A stretch of 64,000 nt of DNA, from NCBI RefSeq assembly GCF_032854445.1, contig NC_088300.1, positions 50,461,682 through 50,525,681 on the forward strand, given 5' to 3'. The translations under genes were made by a program, and so were the position numbers. Shown here piece after piece: positions 12,801 through 24,900 of the stretch. Position 1 is the first letter of the stretch. The number at the start of each line of letters is the position of its first letter. Below the pieces are notes generated by a model, which saw nothing but the letters and a program-made list of their open reading frames with translations, did not search any database and was not told the DNA's origin. Source of the stretch: Liolophura sinensis. Lineage: Eukaryota; Mollusca; Polyplacophora; Chitonida; Chitonidae.

Positions 12801-14850
12801 ACTTACTACCAAAATTGCATTTAGTCAGTGATACGTTATGTTGTAAGTCCATATTCTTCCAAAGAAAATCAAGTCAGAACACTTTTTCTAATTCATAATG
12901 ATAAACTGCATTAATAGGTGCACCAACATGTGGTAAGAACAAACTCCATGCAGTAACACAGCCTACACTACATTCTCAAAATTTCCTAATATCCAGCTTT
13001 AAAACCATACTGCCGTGAGATCATATACTACAGCAGATAAAACTGAATTCATTTATTAAGGTTATATTTTACTAAAACGTTTAAACAATTTCAAATATGG
13101 CAGTGTCATAAACAGGGCAGTAAAATTGATAGCAGTTCAAGTAACTGATGTCGCCCTCCATCAAAACATGCTGAACTCTGCCCAATATCCAGCATGCCAC
13201 TCGTTTTTTAATAATCATTTTAATTAGAAAAAGTTTTCTAACTTCATTTTCCTTGCAATAATGTGAACTTCAAACATATCAATGTGTAGGACTTAAGTTG
13301 TTGGGTGTCGCTGACTAAAGGCAATTTTGGTAGAGAGTACTGATATCGTTTATTTATTTAATTGGTGTTTTACACCATACCCTAGAGTATTTCACTTTCA
13401 TAACGGCTGCCAACATTATGTTGGAAGGAAACTGGGCAGAGCCTGAGGGAAGCACACAACCATTTGCAGGCTGCTGGCAGACCTTCCCACATGAGGAATT
13501 TAGCATGAGCTAGATTTGATCATTGATTTCATTCAATTTGGATGTAAACTGTGTTTTAATGGCAGTGTTATATTTGCTTGCTTTCAGAGGCTGTTCATTT
13601 TTAACAAAAACAATTCAAGCTCAAAATGCAGGTGCTGCAGCAGTGATCATAACTGACAATGACATCAACAATGATGCTGATTATATAGACATGATAAAAG
13701 ATGAAACGGGGAGGAGAGCAGCTATACCAGCAGTTTATCTTTTAGGAAAAGATGGGTGAGGAAAATGTCACACAACTTATTCAGGAGGTGTGGCAGTCAC
13801 CTAATCCAGTGCATTGGTAGTTCGGTTGATAAACCTCGCTGCCATTACACGTATATAAGCCGAACATTTTTGAGTACAGTTAATTCATCATGTCATAATC
13901 TGTGCCTAATTTTGGAAGTCCTCAAACTCTTAAAGGTTTAGGGTCCTACATGGCTTAGTTGGTTACTGCACTAGCACAGCGTGATGACCCAACACTCTCT
14001 CACCAGTGCGGTTGCTGTGAGTTCAAGTCCAGCTCACGCTGGCTTCCTTTCTGGCCATACATGGGAAGGTCTGTCAGCAACCTGCGAATGGTCGTGGGTT
14101 TCCCCCGGGCTTTGCCTGGTTTCCACCCACCATAATGCTGGCCGCCATCATATAAGTGAAATATTCTTGAGTACGGCATAAAACACCAATCAAATAAATA
14201 AATAAATCTTAACGGTTTAAACCAAAATGAAAAAAAAAATAAAGACATTTAAATATCTAAATGGGCACCACTTTTGGTTAGCGTGTCAGCACAGTGCAAT
14301 GACTCTGGAGGCTCTCACCAATGCGGTTGCCTTGTTGGCTTCTTCTTCACCTGTGCGTGGAGAGGTCTGTCAGCAACCTTAGAGTGATCATGGGTTTCCC
14401 CCAGGCTCTGGCCGGTTTCCTCCCACCATAATGCTGGCCATCATTGTAACATGAAATATTTTTGAGTACAGCGTAAAACACCAATCATACCATAAATGAT
14501 AAAAAAATATCCAAAATGGGTTAATGGTCTATTAATTTAGACAGTGACCTTTTGCTTATTCATTCCTGTACAAAACTATTTTATTTGTATTGTTTGACAT
14601 AAAGACCTAAACTAGTAGGAAAGTATAAGATACATGGCCTATCCAGTCAATATCAGTGATTAAAAAGTGGGAGAAAAACAATTTTCAACAAATGATCCTA
14701 ATTAAATGTAATATGCATTTTCATTTCAGACACATGATACGAAAAGCATTACAAGATTATGGTCTTGTGGCTGCGGTTATCAACATCCCAGTCAACATCA
14801 CAGGTATCCCTGTGAACAGAATCCATCAGCCTCCGTGGGTGGTGTGGTGA
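9885..14850 (+). CDS. PRADC1: Protease-associated domain-containing protein 1, complete
   Basis: Five exons: 9885-9957, 11915-12045, 12456-12565, 13588-13755, 14730-14850; phases join exactly to 603 nt, 200 aa (about 188 in human). PRADC1 is a secreted N-glycosylated protein made almost only of a protease-associated (PA) domain; it has no protease domain. Residues about 9-20 (FCFISILLVFSQ) form a hydrophobic signal peptide core. The PA fold is recognised from PAKDIG, INLVPAEPYDGC, the core QEQVALIQRGGCSFLTKT, then AAAVIITDND and IPAVYLLGKDG. Near the C terminus INIPVNITGIP keeps the family sequon, with Asn183 as the likely glycosylated residue, and the protein ends in the typical PPWVVW. Intron 1 carries a long inverted repeat, intron 3 a SINE fragment and intron 4 two SINEs. 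Orthology is based on remembered human PRADC1 and is very firm. Confidence 0.96.
10055..10615. mobile_element. Foldback element with ~160-bp inverted arms in PRADC1 intron 1
   Basis: The left arm (about 10060-10218) and right arm (about 10442-10612) are inverted copies: GATGTCAACCGAGTGGTCCCCAT on the left is mirrored by ATGGGGACCACTCGGTTGACATC on the right, as are GAGTCTCGCCGAACC / GGTTCGGCGAGACTC and AATAACTGCTTCT / AGAAGCAGTTATT. The spacer is about 220 bases and non-coding. The arms are roughly 85-90 % alike by eye. In the pre-mRNA this would form a long hairpin. Confidence 0.85.
13349..13520 (-). repeat. tRNA-derived SINE, 3' two thirds
   Basis: Antisense copy in PRADC1 intron 3, only about 70 bases before exon 4. 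It starts with the TTTATTTATTTAATTGGTG tail and runs to the GAGCTAGATTTGATC remnant of the B-box region, with the tRNA head missing. Confidence 0.85.
13941..14208 (+). repeat. tRNA-derived SINE, full length
   Basis: Sense copy in PRADC1 intron 4. A box TGGCTTAGTTGG (13950-13961), B box GAGTTCAAGTCC (about 14018), complete body and an (AAAT)n tail. It is one of the best preserved copies here. Confidence 0.9.
14263..14506 (+). repeat. tRNA-derived SINE, internally deleted
   Basis: Second sense copy in PRADC1 intron 4, 55 bases after the first. The B-box segment is missing (the sequence jumps from TGCGGTTGCC to TTGTTGGCTTC), and it is more diverged than its neighbour. The two are separate insertions, not a recent tandem duplication. 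Confidence 0.85.
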
Positions 14851-15694
14851 GGCAAGCTGATGGGGAGGGGAGAGAGGAGTTGGTGGGCAGGGCACAGGGA
14901 AAGATTAAAACTGGGAAGAAGGGGAGTAAATGGAATCTTCACCTCGACAACTATTAGGCAGTTCAGTTATAATGAATGTAACATTGAAATTTAGAACAGT
15001 TAAGATTTGACTTCAGCAGATTTTAAAATGTTTTGTTATCCAGCAGATGGAAAGTGTGTATGTATCTGGTAACTGGGGATTGATGGTGTGTTATTCTTTC
15101 TAGATTTTGTTTTGCTTGTATTTTGTATTAAATGATGTTCGAAAATGAGTCATGTCCGACTCTTTTGAAAGTCTTAATATTTTGCATTCCAGCTGATGGA
15201 GTAGACCATTTGGAATAAGTTAAAATTGTTTGTTGCACAACTTGGTTTGATAATTATATTTTTTAGAGATGATCAGATGAAAAAACTTAGCATACATGTT
15301 TTATGCGATATTTCTGATGTTTTCTGAATAATAATTCAGCCTTTTCTTGCCACAGTTTTTGAGTAGTTCACACGTACTATTGTACTAAAACATACCTTTA
15401 TACGGTGTACAGCACGTTGACTTAGGCCATTTATGTACAGGCAACATAAAACTGTATTTTTGTACCCCTCAGTGCCTCATCATATTGTTTGATTGCACAA
15501 GTAGATAGATATATGATATTGTGCTGTATTCAAATGGTGCTGGTGACCCAGCAGACTTCTATGTTAATTTGTACATGGAGAGTACATCTCATGAGTTTAC
15601 GTCATTACCATTTGAATCTGAATTGGACTATTTCTGAGAGCTTCGGTCAGTAGTTTTAGTATTACGTTTAAAGCCCACAAATGGCTTAAGAAGA

Positions 15695-15990
15695 CATTAT
15701 TTGAATCTTACATAGAAAAGTCTTCGGAATTTAGGGTGATATTGTTTGACTTGCATAGAAAACTCCCAACAGTTTAGGGTAGCATTGTTAAACTTTTGCG
15801 TAGAAAACTCCCATTAGTTTATTGTAGTATTGTTTGAATCTTGCATTGAAAACACCCAGCACTTCAGGATAGCATTGTGTGACTTATATAGAAAGTTTCC
15901 AACAGTTTAGGGTGGCATTGATTAACTCTTTGATATAAACTCTTTGACTCTTACAGTACAATGACTCTTGCATGTGCATGGAAAACTCAT
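15695..15990 (+). repeat. Degenerate ~45-bp tandem repeat downstream of PRADC1
   Basis: About six units built on TAGAAAACTCCCAACAGTTTAGGGTAGCATTGTTTGACTT. Anchor spacing is 45, 45 and 43 bases; divergence grows toward the right. Confidence 0.7.
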
Positions 15991-16714
15991 GAAACTTTAG
16001 GTTACCATTGAAAAATTTCAGTCCATTTTTCTATTTCTTGAAATTGGAACTGGGTTACATTAATAAGTCTGCAAATTAGAACCCTTGAATCCTGAATTTA
16101 AACTCTTGTAAATGTAGTGCTTAATTTAGTTTTTGGGTGGTTTTGACTGGATCTTTTTAACATCTGAGTACTATGCTGGTACTATGAATGCTTATTGTAT
16201 CGTTTGGGAATTATCAATTTCTTTAAGGATTGAAATCCTGCATGTCTCATATTTTTATGTGTTAGTTATTGATGCAGCAGCATATCTCTTAGTGTTTGAA
16301 AAACAATGCAATTAAGAAAAAATGGAATAGTAAGACACAGTTCTAATGAAAGTCATTAAGACATAAAAAAAGTTTGGTTATTCCATAGAGTAAACTCCTA
16401 CAGGAGTGACAGGTGAAACATAATGTATTGTTATACCTCATGAAGAGGATTCTGGTTTTCATTGGTCAATACATGATCACAATGACATATTTTGCGAAAC
16501 CTGATGTACAACAATAACCAACTGTAGCAAAGCAATGTCACACTCGTAAAGTAAAATCCCACATTTATGAAGCAATAACCAATGACAACATAAGTGTCTC
16601 AATCTGAGAATTCTTAATATCCCATCCCACGGTATGCAGTATCTGTATATCAGTTGCATTTAAACATTTGGATTAAAGAAATTCATTGTACTTCATTTTG
16701 CGTTGTTCTTTTGC

Positions 16715-16838
16715 AGTCAGATGTGGGTCATGGGTTTTCCCCTGGCTCTGGCTGGTTTCCTCCCATCATAATTCTGGCTGCTGTCATATGAGTGAAATAT
16801 TCTTGAATACGGCATAAAACACAGATCAAATAAATACA
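16715..16838 (+). repeat. tRNA-derived SINE, 3' fragment
   Basis: Only the 3' half from TGGGTCATGGGTTTTCCCC to the tail ATCAAATAAATAC remains. 5' truncation is the usual outcome of LINE-mediated insertion. Confidence 0.8.
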
Positions 16839-17504
16839 TCATTTGGGGCTGTGACAACTTTGAAAAACACATGTTCTGTGGTAAAAAAAATGCCACGAAT
16901 AATAATCCTGTGACATTGACTACCTCAGTCAACCATTTTTTCTTTTTTTTGGTCGTGACCAAGAGAGTTTTGGAATGCTTGTAAAGCCCCCCTCCCACAC
17001 CCATCATGATTTATCAATATTTTACATTTTTTTTTCAAGATTAGGACTGCAGAGTTAGCAACAACTATCTCCCTTATAGCAAGCATCAGAGTTGAAATGC
17101 ACAGTTACACGTAACTGATAAGAAGAGAGATGTGGTCAGAACAGATGTTAGTTAAATGACAATCCTGATGGTGAAGGGTTTGAAGTATAAATATGGAGCG
17201 CATTAAGCTCATCATGTAGCATTTAGTGACCTGGTAATGGGGAAATTGTACCTTATAAACAATATTTTGGTTGTAACTTTTTTTCTGTGATCCAGTATGT
17301 TCAGAATTTACATGTGTTATTCTAGGTTTGACCTATGGGCATTATCACTTGCATATGCTCGAGTCTTGACTTGTTCTGTGCAGTTACTGTATTTCACCTA
17401 AACTTAAGCTTTTTCCAAGTGACACATTTTTGCTAGATTCTGCATGATTCTTCTGCTTTATTGGGTCATTTAATAGCTTTTGTTTGTGAAGTGTGATTAA
17501 CTTC

Positions 17505-17600
17505 TTATCAGAAAACCTGAAGTGTTGGCATCAAAAGTATCAAGACCTTCATTGGTATCTGAAAGTGGATTTTAAGAGGCATAACTTCAGGTGAAATGCA
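17505..17600 (+). repeat. Short interspersed repeat related to 1510 and 55750
   Basis: AAGTGTTGGCATCAAAAGTATCA followed by CTGAAAGTGGATTTT matches the blocks at 1513-1580 and 55752-55825. Confidence 0.45.
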
Positions 17601-18448
17601 GTAATTATTCTGGACGGGATGATTTGCAGTCTTACATGAAGAATATCTTCTCAGTGTTTATGCACAGGGATGTGGTAATAATTTAAGGGATGTAGTCCCT
17701 GTGCTGGTTTAAATGCCTGGGGCCACATTAACAAAACTTGAACTTCTCCTAATGTTTTTCGTATAGCCCATGTCACCTAGGTTATAGTGTCAAAAAAGCA
17801 TGTTATATGATTCATGAGGAAATTTGTAAAAATGGACATACAAAGTTTTGTGAAAGTGCCACAGGTTCTGGATCATCCCAATTTAATCGAAGTGAATAAA
17901 TGCAGCTGGATATAGTAATATCTATAATTACTATAGGACATCAATATAAACCATATTGTAAATTTGTAATCATCAAATCGCTAACCATTACAATTAGGTT
18001 ATTGTTACATAATACGACTTGGCATCTGATATTGACTCTCGTTCATAATATATAATTGATGCACAGTGTTTGTCTAATGATAATTACATGTATGTATTTA
18101 ATCGACCTAATCAAAAATTGCGTGTTACTATGAAACATAAACGTGTTCAGCATTGGTCAAAGCCTAGTACTTCCTTTCAGCAGTCATGTCTTTCTAAATC
18201 AAAACCAGCCCCACTTTTTGTTTGTTTTCTTCTTTTTCCTTTTGAAGTGTGATTTAGGCCAGCTGATTTAGGCTTAGTCCTGGAAATATTTGTCCTGCAC
18301 ATTAATTAGTTTCTTAAAAATGTCTTTTGAAGGTTAAAAAAGAGTTACTGTGTATATTCATTTGTATGATGTCAGTGGTAGTGAACGTGTATACAATAAC
18401 AGCAAGTAAGTAGCATATTCTATTTAGGTTTATTCTAATATACTTACC

Positions 18449-18603
18449 ATATGTTGGAAGTTCTGCCAGCAACCTGCAGATGGTCGTGGGTTTTCCCAGG
18501 GCTGTGCCTGGTTTCCTCTCATCATAATGCTGGTCGCCGTCATATAAGTGAAATATTCTTGTGTGCCGCGTAAAACACCAATCAAATAAATAAATAAATA
18601 AAT
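18449..18603 (+). repeat. tRNA-derived SINE, 3' fragment
   Basis: It runs from GTTGGAAGTTCTGCCAGC to an (AAAT)4-5 tail at 18585-18602. The long regular tail suggests a younger, 5'-truncated insertion. Confidence 0.85.
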
Positions 18604-20213
18604 CTAATATACTGAGCTTGTCCATAACATCAGAATACATTTATTGTATAACATCCAGACATGGTTAAAACTTTGTCAGGCTGTCTCTATTTGTGTGTTG
18701 ATTTTATTCATTGGACATGTGTATAATGTTCACTGTTTGTTGATGGAAGCCTAGAGGTGCCTTTACATGAATAAAGTGTTTTGTTTTAGCATTTGTTGTG
18801 TTTGTTGGTTTATTTGTTAGCTTTTTATATTACTTATTTAACGTTTATTTCACTCAGGAAGTTTTCTATTATGTGAAAGTGAGAGGAAGAAAATGCCGCG
18901 CCCAGTGTAAATCACGGACCTTTGGCCTGCCACTGACAACCTTTTTTGTTGCCATTTCAAACCTTCTGATCCACGTCACAGACTGAATCTATTGATGTTC
19001 ATCTCACATTAAAGACAGTTCTTCTGCTGGAATAATGATATATTATGTTACATGATATGACCATGTGAATATCAGAATATTCACTCTTGGATATGTGTGG
19101 AGGAAAAGTATGAATACCCCAGGTGAAACCACAGCACCTAGCCAGTTTCCTAATTAAAGCCCTGACTTAAGGCTGCTGTAGTACATGACTGGGGCCAGAT
19201 ACTTTCCTGAAGAGCAACTGACAGAATGATACAAAATGTGTAAAACAGCGGTTGTGAAGAAGTGTTTGTTGATGTGTTTTTTGTTTTAACACAATATTAG
19301 TCTTCTCACAACATTGCCCCCCTATTTGCAGGTTTGTACCAATGCTGACATATATACAGTAGTCTGGTCACTGGAGCTCTATGTTCACCAGACGTATCAT
19401 GCCCCACCCACTGACAGTATACATACACCCTCTTGGATGACCAGTACTTGGATGACCAGTACTTGGGCAATCGGTATACATGAATTGTCAAGCTAGGAAA
19501 GTACCAAGGTGCATTAGTGAGTACATGTGGCATACTGCATCACGCCAAATCCTTCGGAGGTCAAGCGGCCATCTGAACTTGACACAATCAAGCCTCTTTG
19601 CAGGGCAGACTTACTTTGCAAGGCGTATCTGTAATAGTGGTATTACTGTGTTCTAAAGGACAGACAAGTGATGCGCTACATAACAGAGAATGGTGTACCT
19701 GGCTTCAGGGCCTAGTTTCACAAAGTGGGGTACAACTTTGTTTTATCATACATTTGTTGTACCTTGTTTTGCATGTCACTATTATTGTCCTATATGTGCG
19801 ATTATTGAACATTTACGACATCGTTGTGAAAGTGGGCCCAGGTTTTTACTGAAATATTAGAATCTTGTAAAATCCTAATATTTATATGATGAACTCATTT
19901 TGGTTTAAAGGAGACTAAAAATGATGGAAGTTAAACCCTAAACTGGATTTGTAATCCATCATTCAAGTTTCAGCTGATTAATGACTCCTGTTTAAGCTCA
20001 CTATGACAACCAGTCATCCATGGAAAAACATATTGAAGCTTGCCTTTGATAAATGTACCAATACACACTCCCAAAGTGATCAGTTATAAGTGATACTTCA
20101 GTGCCAAGAAAACCAGGCAGCGAAGTTAAAATGAAATGGATACTCTATGGAATGTAGCTAACACAACGGTTCAAAAACATTTACTAGTACAGCAGTTATG
20201 CTGGAATGGCACA

Positions 20214-20307
20214 TTTTTTTTATTTATTTAATTGGTGTTTTCTGACGTACTCAAGAATGTTTCACTTATACAACAGTGGCCAGCATTATGGTGGGAGGAA
20301 ACGAGGC
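20214..20307 (-). repeat. tRNA-derived SINE, short 3' fragment
   Basis: Antisense 3' end: T-rich tail, GGTGTTTTCTGACGTACTC and the GGCCAGCATTATGGTGGGAG block, then unrelated sequence. Confidence 0.8.
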
Positions 20308-21973
20308 ATCTACATTTGAAAATGTGTCATTTACATCAGTGATGGGCAACGTCAAGTGTTCTTGCATGTCACACCAGGCTAAAATGGAAGTGACAGAAAA
20401 CTTGTTTCCCTATTATTCCTATTTAATACAATGTATCTTTTTCACAATTTAAAGGAGAAGAAAACTTAAAAACATGACACTATAGGATGAAAAGAGCGGA
20501 AAACGAACTGTACTGTGCGCTACCTTCTGGAAAGAAGAGGTCTACCGGAAATGTACGAACTGCACTTCGGTGGTTTCCGACGGCAATTCTCCTCCTAACA
20601 CAGAAGACTTCCGGACTAGCTCTTAGGCAAAATGGAGTTGCACACAGCAGATTTTGGCGCTGACTTAATTAATAACAACTTGAGGAACTTGTCATTTTAC
20701 CCGTCTTTTAGGACGTACAAGTCTTGACGCTATAGGGGCATCTGTAAAATATCATTTTGTGATCAGTTTTTGGATGATATTCATACAGTGCAAAATCTTG
20801 CTTTTCAATGTGAAATTCTGTAGAGAACAGAACAGCAAAACATGAAAAATGCATTGATTTTTCATAGCTAACAAAAATGAACAGAAAGCTGATAAAGTTA
20901 TTATAGTATTTTGTGTATTTATTTTAGCTTGAACACCGACTGTAGTGTGCCCTCTGTACACGTTTAATAATTACACAGGTCTGCTTTGGACAGGCTACCT
21001 TTTGGTTGTCCAAATCCCAATCATCACAAAGTTCATATAGCACAGTTTCTCGATCATCTAGCTACTTGTAAGCACGGTCTCATTCTCTGGGGAGAAAACT
21101 TGATATGATTATGGAATTCCCCAGGCTCCATTCAGTAATCAATAATAATACCTGTGGCTGGGTAATGAATGGCTCCCCTCTCCAATAAGGTAGTTGTACA
21201 GTGAAAGTGGCATCAAGGGGGTCCAGGTGGTGGGTAGAGTGTTAAACTGTGCCAGGAGATATATCATAAAATACAAGGAAAACCAATCTCAAGTCCACAA
21301 CACCCTGGGTTACATGTAACTGATTGTAAAGGTAAAGGTTGGCCTTTCTGCTCAAAACAGCACAAACAGAATTCACTGACGGCTCCTGGTTTCTGATTAC
21401 AAACTGACAAGACACTTTCACACTCTTCAGATGCTCTCTCAGCAAGGCAAACTTCACACAAACCTATGTAAACTTTGTTCACTTGCACAGCTGCAGAACC
21501 TAGTTTTTGTTTTTTTTACATATCACCACTTATGTCCTGAAATATTGTCCTGGCACAACCAATCCCAAGGTTGGCTTCATTTTGGATTATTCAATCCATA
21601 CAAGTGTTCTAAGTTTTGTCTGCACTTTGGCAAATATGACAATTTACATGTATCACAGGTCAATATAGTACTTCAACTTTTTTCAACAAAAGTCCTCTTA
21701 AAAAAAGAAGAAAGGAAAATGCTATGAAGTGGTTTCACACAAGCCACGTATATACATAGGTGACAGCCACTCGTCCGATAGCTTTACAACTGATTTGACA
21801 CTTGTAGTCATATTGAACCACTTTACACAAAAAGCAAAAGCCTTGAACTACAGCAGCTTTAACCTCTCCAATAAATAATACAAATTGATACGGAAATAAA
21901 TTGAAAAAAAAAAAATCATAGGATCAACAATCCTTTTTTCCAGTTCAACGAATGGTTCAAACTATGTTGGCTA

Positions 21974-24900
21974 TTAATGCGGAGGAGGTTCTGACTTTTT
22001 GGTAGCTTCTACATGCTTGAGCAGGTTCCTCTTGGCAGCCGGGGGATTCATCCTTGGATCTCTTAGTCCTGTTGGTGAAGGCCTTGTATGAGACTGGGGA
22101 GAGGTCCCAACGGCTACACCAGCACCAGGCACTGGACTGGGATGAACGCCTTGCCCTGGGGAGAGAGGGGCCCTAATAGCAGGACCTGGAACCAGCACCT
22201 GGGCCTGCTGCCCCATCGACTGTACCATCCCACCGCTGCCACCAACCTGACCCTGTGTTGATGTTGAACTCGCCTTCCTCTTCAAGCCCTGTGAGGACAC
22301 ATCAGTAGGAGGTGGGGGACGCTGAGAGCGTTTGGTTTCTACAGGCTCATTACTGGAGCTCTGCTGAGGACTTGCCCCACTGCCTGATGGTGGCTGGGAG
22401 CCATGTGGGCCAGTTTCTGTCTGCTCTGACAAAGAACTTATCCACTCCGAAAAATCCCCTAATTGTAAATGTTCTGTCAATGTGGATAAGAGCAACTCTT
22501 GTACAAATAATCCCCGATCCGTTCTTTCTGCTTCCACATTCTGTCCACCACTTTCTGAATTAGAGTTATCAATGCACCTACAAAAACAAAACCACAATAA
22601 TTTAGTTAGCTTTCACATCAACGGGCACATTGTCCCTGTGCAGAATACTGAAGAATGTCACCAATTCTTAACCAATTACATACAGAATTCTGGTCACATA
22701 TGAAGACCAGCTGTCATCTTAGGATAACAGCAGATATAAAATAGGACATTCAGTTTTTTCCTCAATTATTCAACATATCCCAGTTTCTAACCGAATTAAA
22801 TGTGGAGCTATCAGAAAAGACAACAGCAAGCTGGCCTTAAAGTTAAAGTGAAATAAAACCACATAAATATTAAAGCTCAATGGACATGCATTCCTAGCTA
22901 GATGATAAAATGCTGAACAGATATGACAAGTAACCTCACTTTCATCAGAACCACAAACAAACCTTGGCAACAAAAACTGTGAACTAGGAGTGTTGTTGTT
23001 GTTACTAGATGTGGAACTGGTTAAGTCTGCAGAAATGCCAGGACCACTTCCACCCACTGCGTTTCGGCCTGTGTTTACTGTGGAATCTGTAGACCTTCTT
23101 GGTAAACGTTCTAACTGTTGTCTGGAACAGGTGAAAAAAAAAACAGAATCCCATTTGATCAGTTACAATTACAGAAAGATTGCAAACATTATTATTGCAT
23201 ACTGATGTTCATTCATTACTCTGAAAAGAAATGCAAGCAATAGACATTGGAATTAACCTACCAAAGAGCTAGAGGTACAGGAAGAATCTGTGAAAACTTC
23301 CAACCTTCCTGTAAGACTTGCCCATCATCTGAACAACTAAACCATCTTCAGTTTAATAATCACAGCTGAGCAAAATATGCGAGATCTTGATCATAATTTT
23401 AGAAGCTCTCAAGTTTGAAGAGGTATTAAAAATTTCTCCAAAACAAAATAACAGCAATTATCAGTTTTAAAAATGAATGAATGAACGCTTGGGGTTTAAC
23501 GTCACTCATGATACTGAGGTAACTCAGGGTTTCAGACCACAATGTCAGATCACAATGTACAACCCACATCATATATATTACCACAAAATTTATTTACTTA
23601 TTTTATTGGTATTTTACGGGCCAAACTCAAGAATATTTCATTTATACGATGGCAACCAGCATTATGGCGAGGGGGAAACCCACAGAGCCTGGGGGACACC
23701 CACCACAATCCGCTGACAGATCTTCCCACATATGGCCGGAGAGGAAGCCAGCGTGAGTTGGACTTGTGTTACAACAATAAAAACTTTATGAAGGATCACA
23801 TACGCCAATGCATCTTTAATTCTATTACTACAAGATACGTTTAAGAATTAGGCATGAGACTTGTGCAAATAGTTACCTTGTTGAATGCAGTTGCATTTCC
23901 AGTTGCTGCAGCTGAGAGGAGACACTCTGAGCAGCAGCAGCCCGGCTTCTAACGCTTGACAACTGTGAAAGTAATTCTGAAAAAGGAAACAAAGTCTCTT
24001 CTTTGAATAGAAGTAAACACATGGTAGAATGTCTTATTCAAAACTAAACACTTAAGTCAGCTGATTTCACCTGTCCATTAACTATCCTAATGACCAAACT
24101 CTTTAGAGGAAAAAACTGATTATGGGTTAATGCCGCATTGTAAATTTTCCAGCAATATCGTGGCAATATTTGCAAGGAAATAGATGTTTTGGAAACACTA
24201 GATGCATGCTTTGGGATTATCAAAGAGTAATAATTGACAAAATTATGAAATACACCCCAGAAAACAGTAACATTTTCTCAGAGAAACACTAGAATATACT
24301 TCATACCACAAGAACGTGATAAGAAACTTGACTTTTCTTACAAAACCAACTGCATAGTAGAGTTCTCAAAATGTATAAATCTGCACACGTAACACTAAAC
24401 ACAATAAAGAAAAACAAAACAGCAAACAAAATCGCCCTCCAAACATAAATGTTTGACAAATAGCGACAACTGAGTGCAATACAAAAGAGTTACTGCGAGT
24501 CCTTAAAAATAATCCAACAAGAGTGAGTGGATACCTGCAATAGGATCCATAGTTTCCCTACCACTTGGTGAAAGCCCAGTTAAAGTTGATCCAGCTGAGG
24601 AGAAATGCATGTTTGTGCGCCGAGAGCGAGTGGCCCCTACTCCTCGACTAGGATGGGGTATCCGTCGGGTGTGGCGAATGCCCGCAGGCTCATCGTGCAA
24701 AGGAGTTAAGAAAAACTTTATAATTAAAATGTACATCAGAAAAAGAGCAAGTTTACTCGCAAAAATTAAGTATAGGTTAACTTTGCCTTAATTTTTGTCA
24801 ACAATGATCAACATACATGTAATAACTTATGACACTTGTTTACTCCAACCATAACTGCAGCCACACTCAAATCTAGCGTTTGTTATGGACAGACGTGAAC

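Larger units (their letters stand above)
14851..21973. other. Intergenic region between PRADC1 and KCMF1 (tail to tail)
   Basis: About 7.1 kb with no gene I can support. It must contain both 3' UTRs. A possible PRADC1 poly(A) signal is ATTAAA at 15127. Contents seen: a ~45-bp degenerate array, three SINE fragments and a repeat at 17505. The stretch 20460-20740 is less AT-rich and not a recognised repeat. The longest open frames (60-98 codons) have no family resemblance. Confidence 0.6.

Noticed and set aside
18798-18986. Small plus-strand gene (62 codons, ending LIHVTD)
   Set aside because: No family resemblance, no supporting splice context, AT-rich hydrophobic start typical of chance frames.
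24535-24540. Second U12-type intron after KCMF1 exon 5 (donor GTATCC)
   Set aside because: The donor lacks the CTTT extension and no TTCCTTAAC-like branch site precedes the acceptor at 23976; an ordinary U2 intron is more likely.
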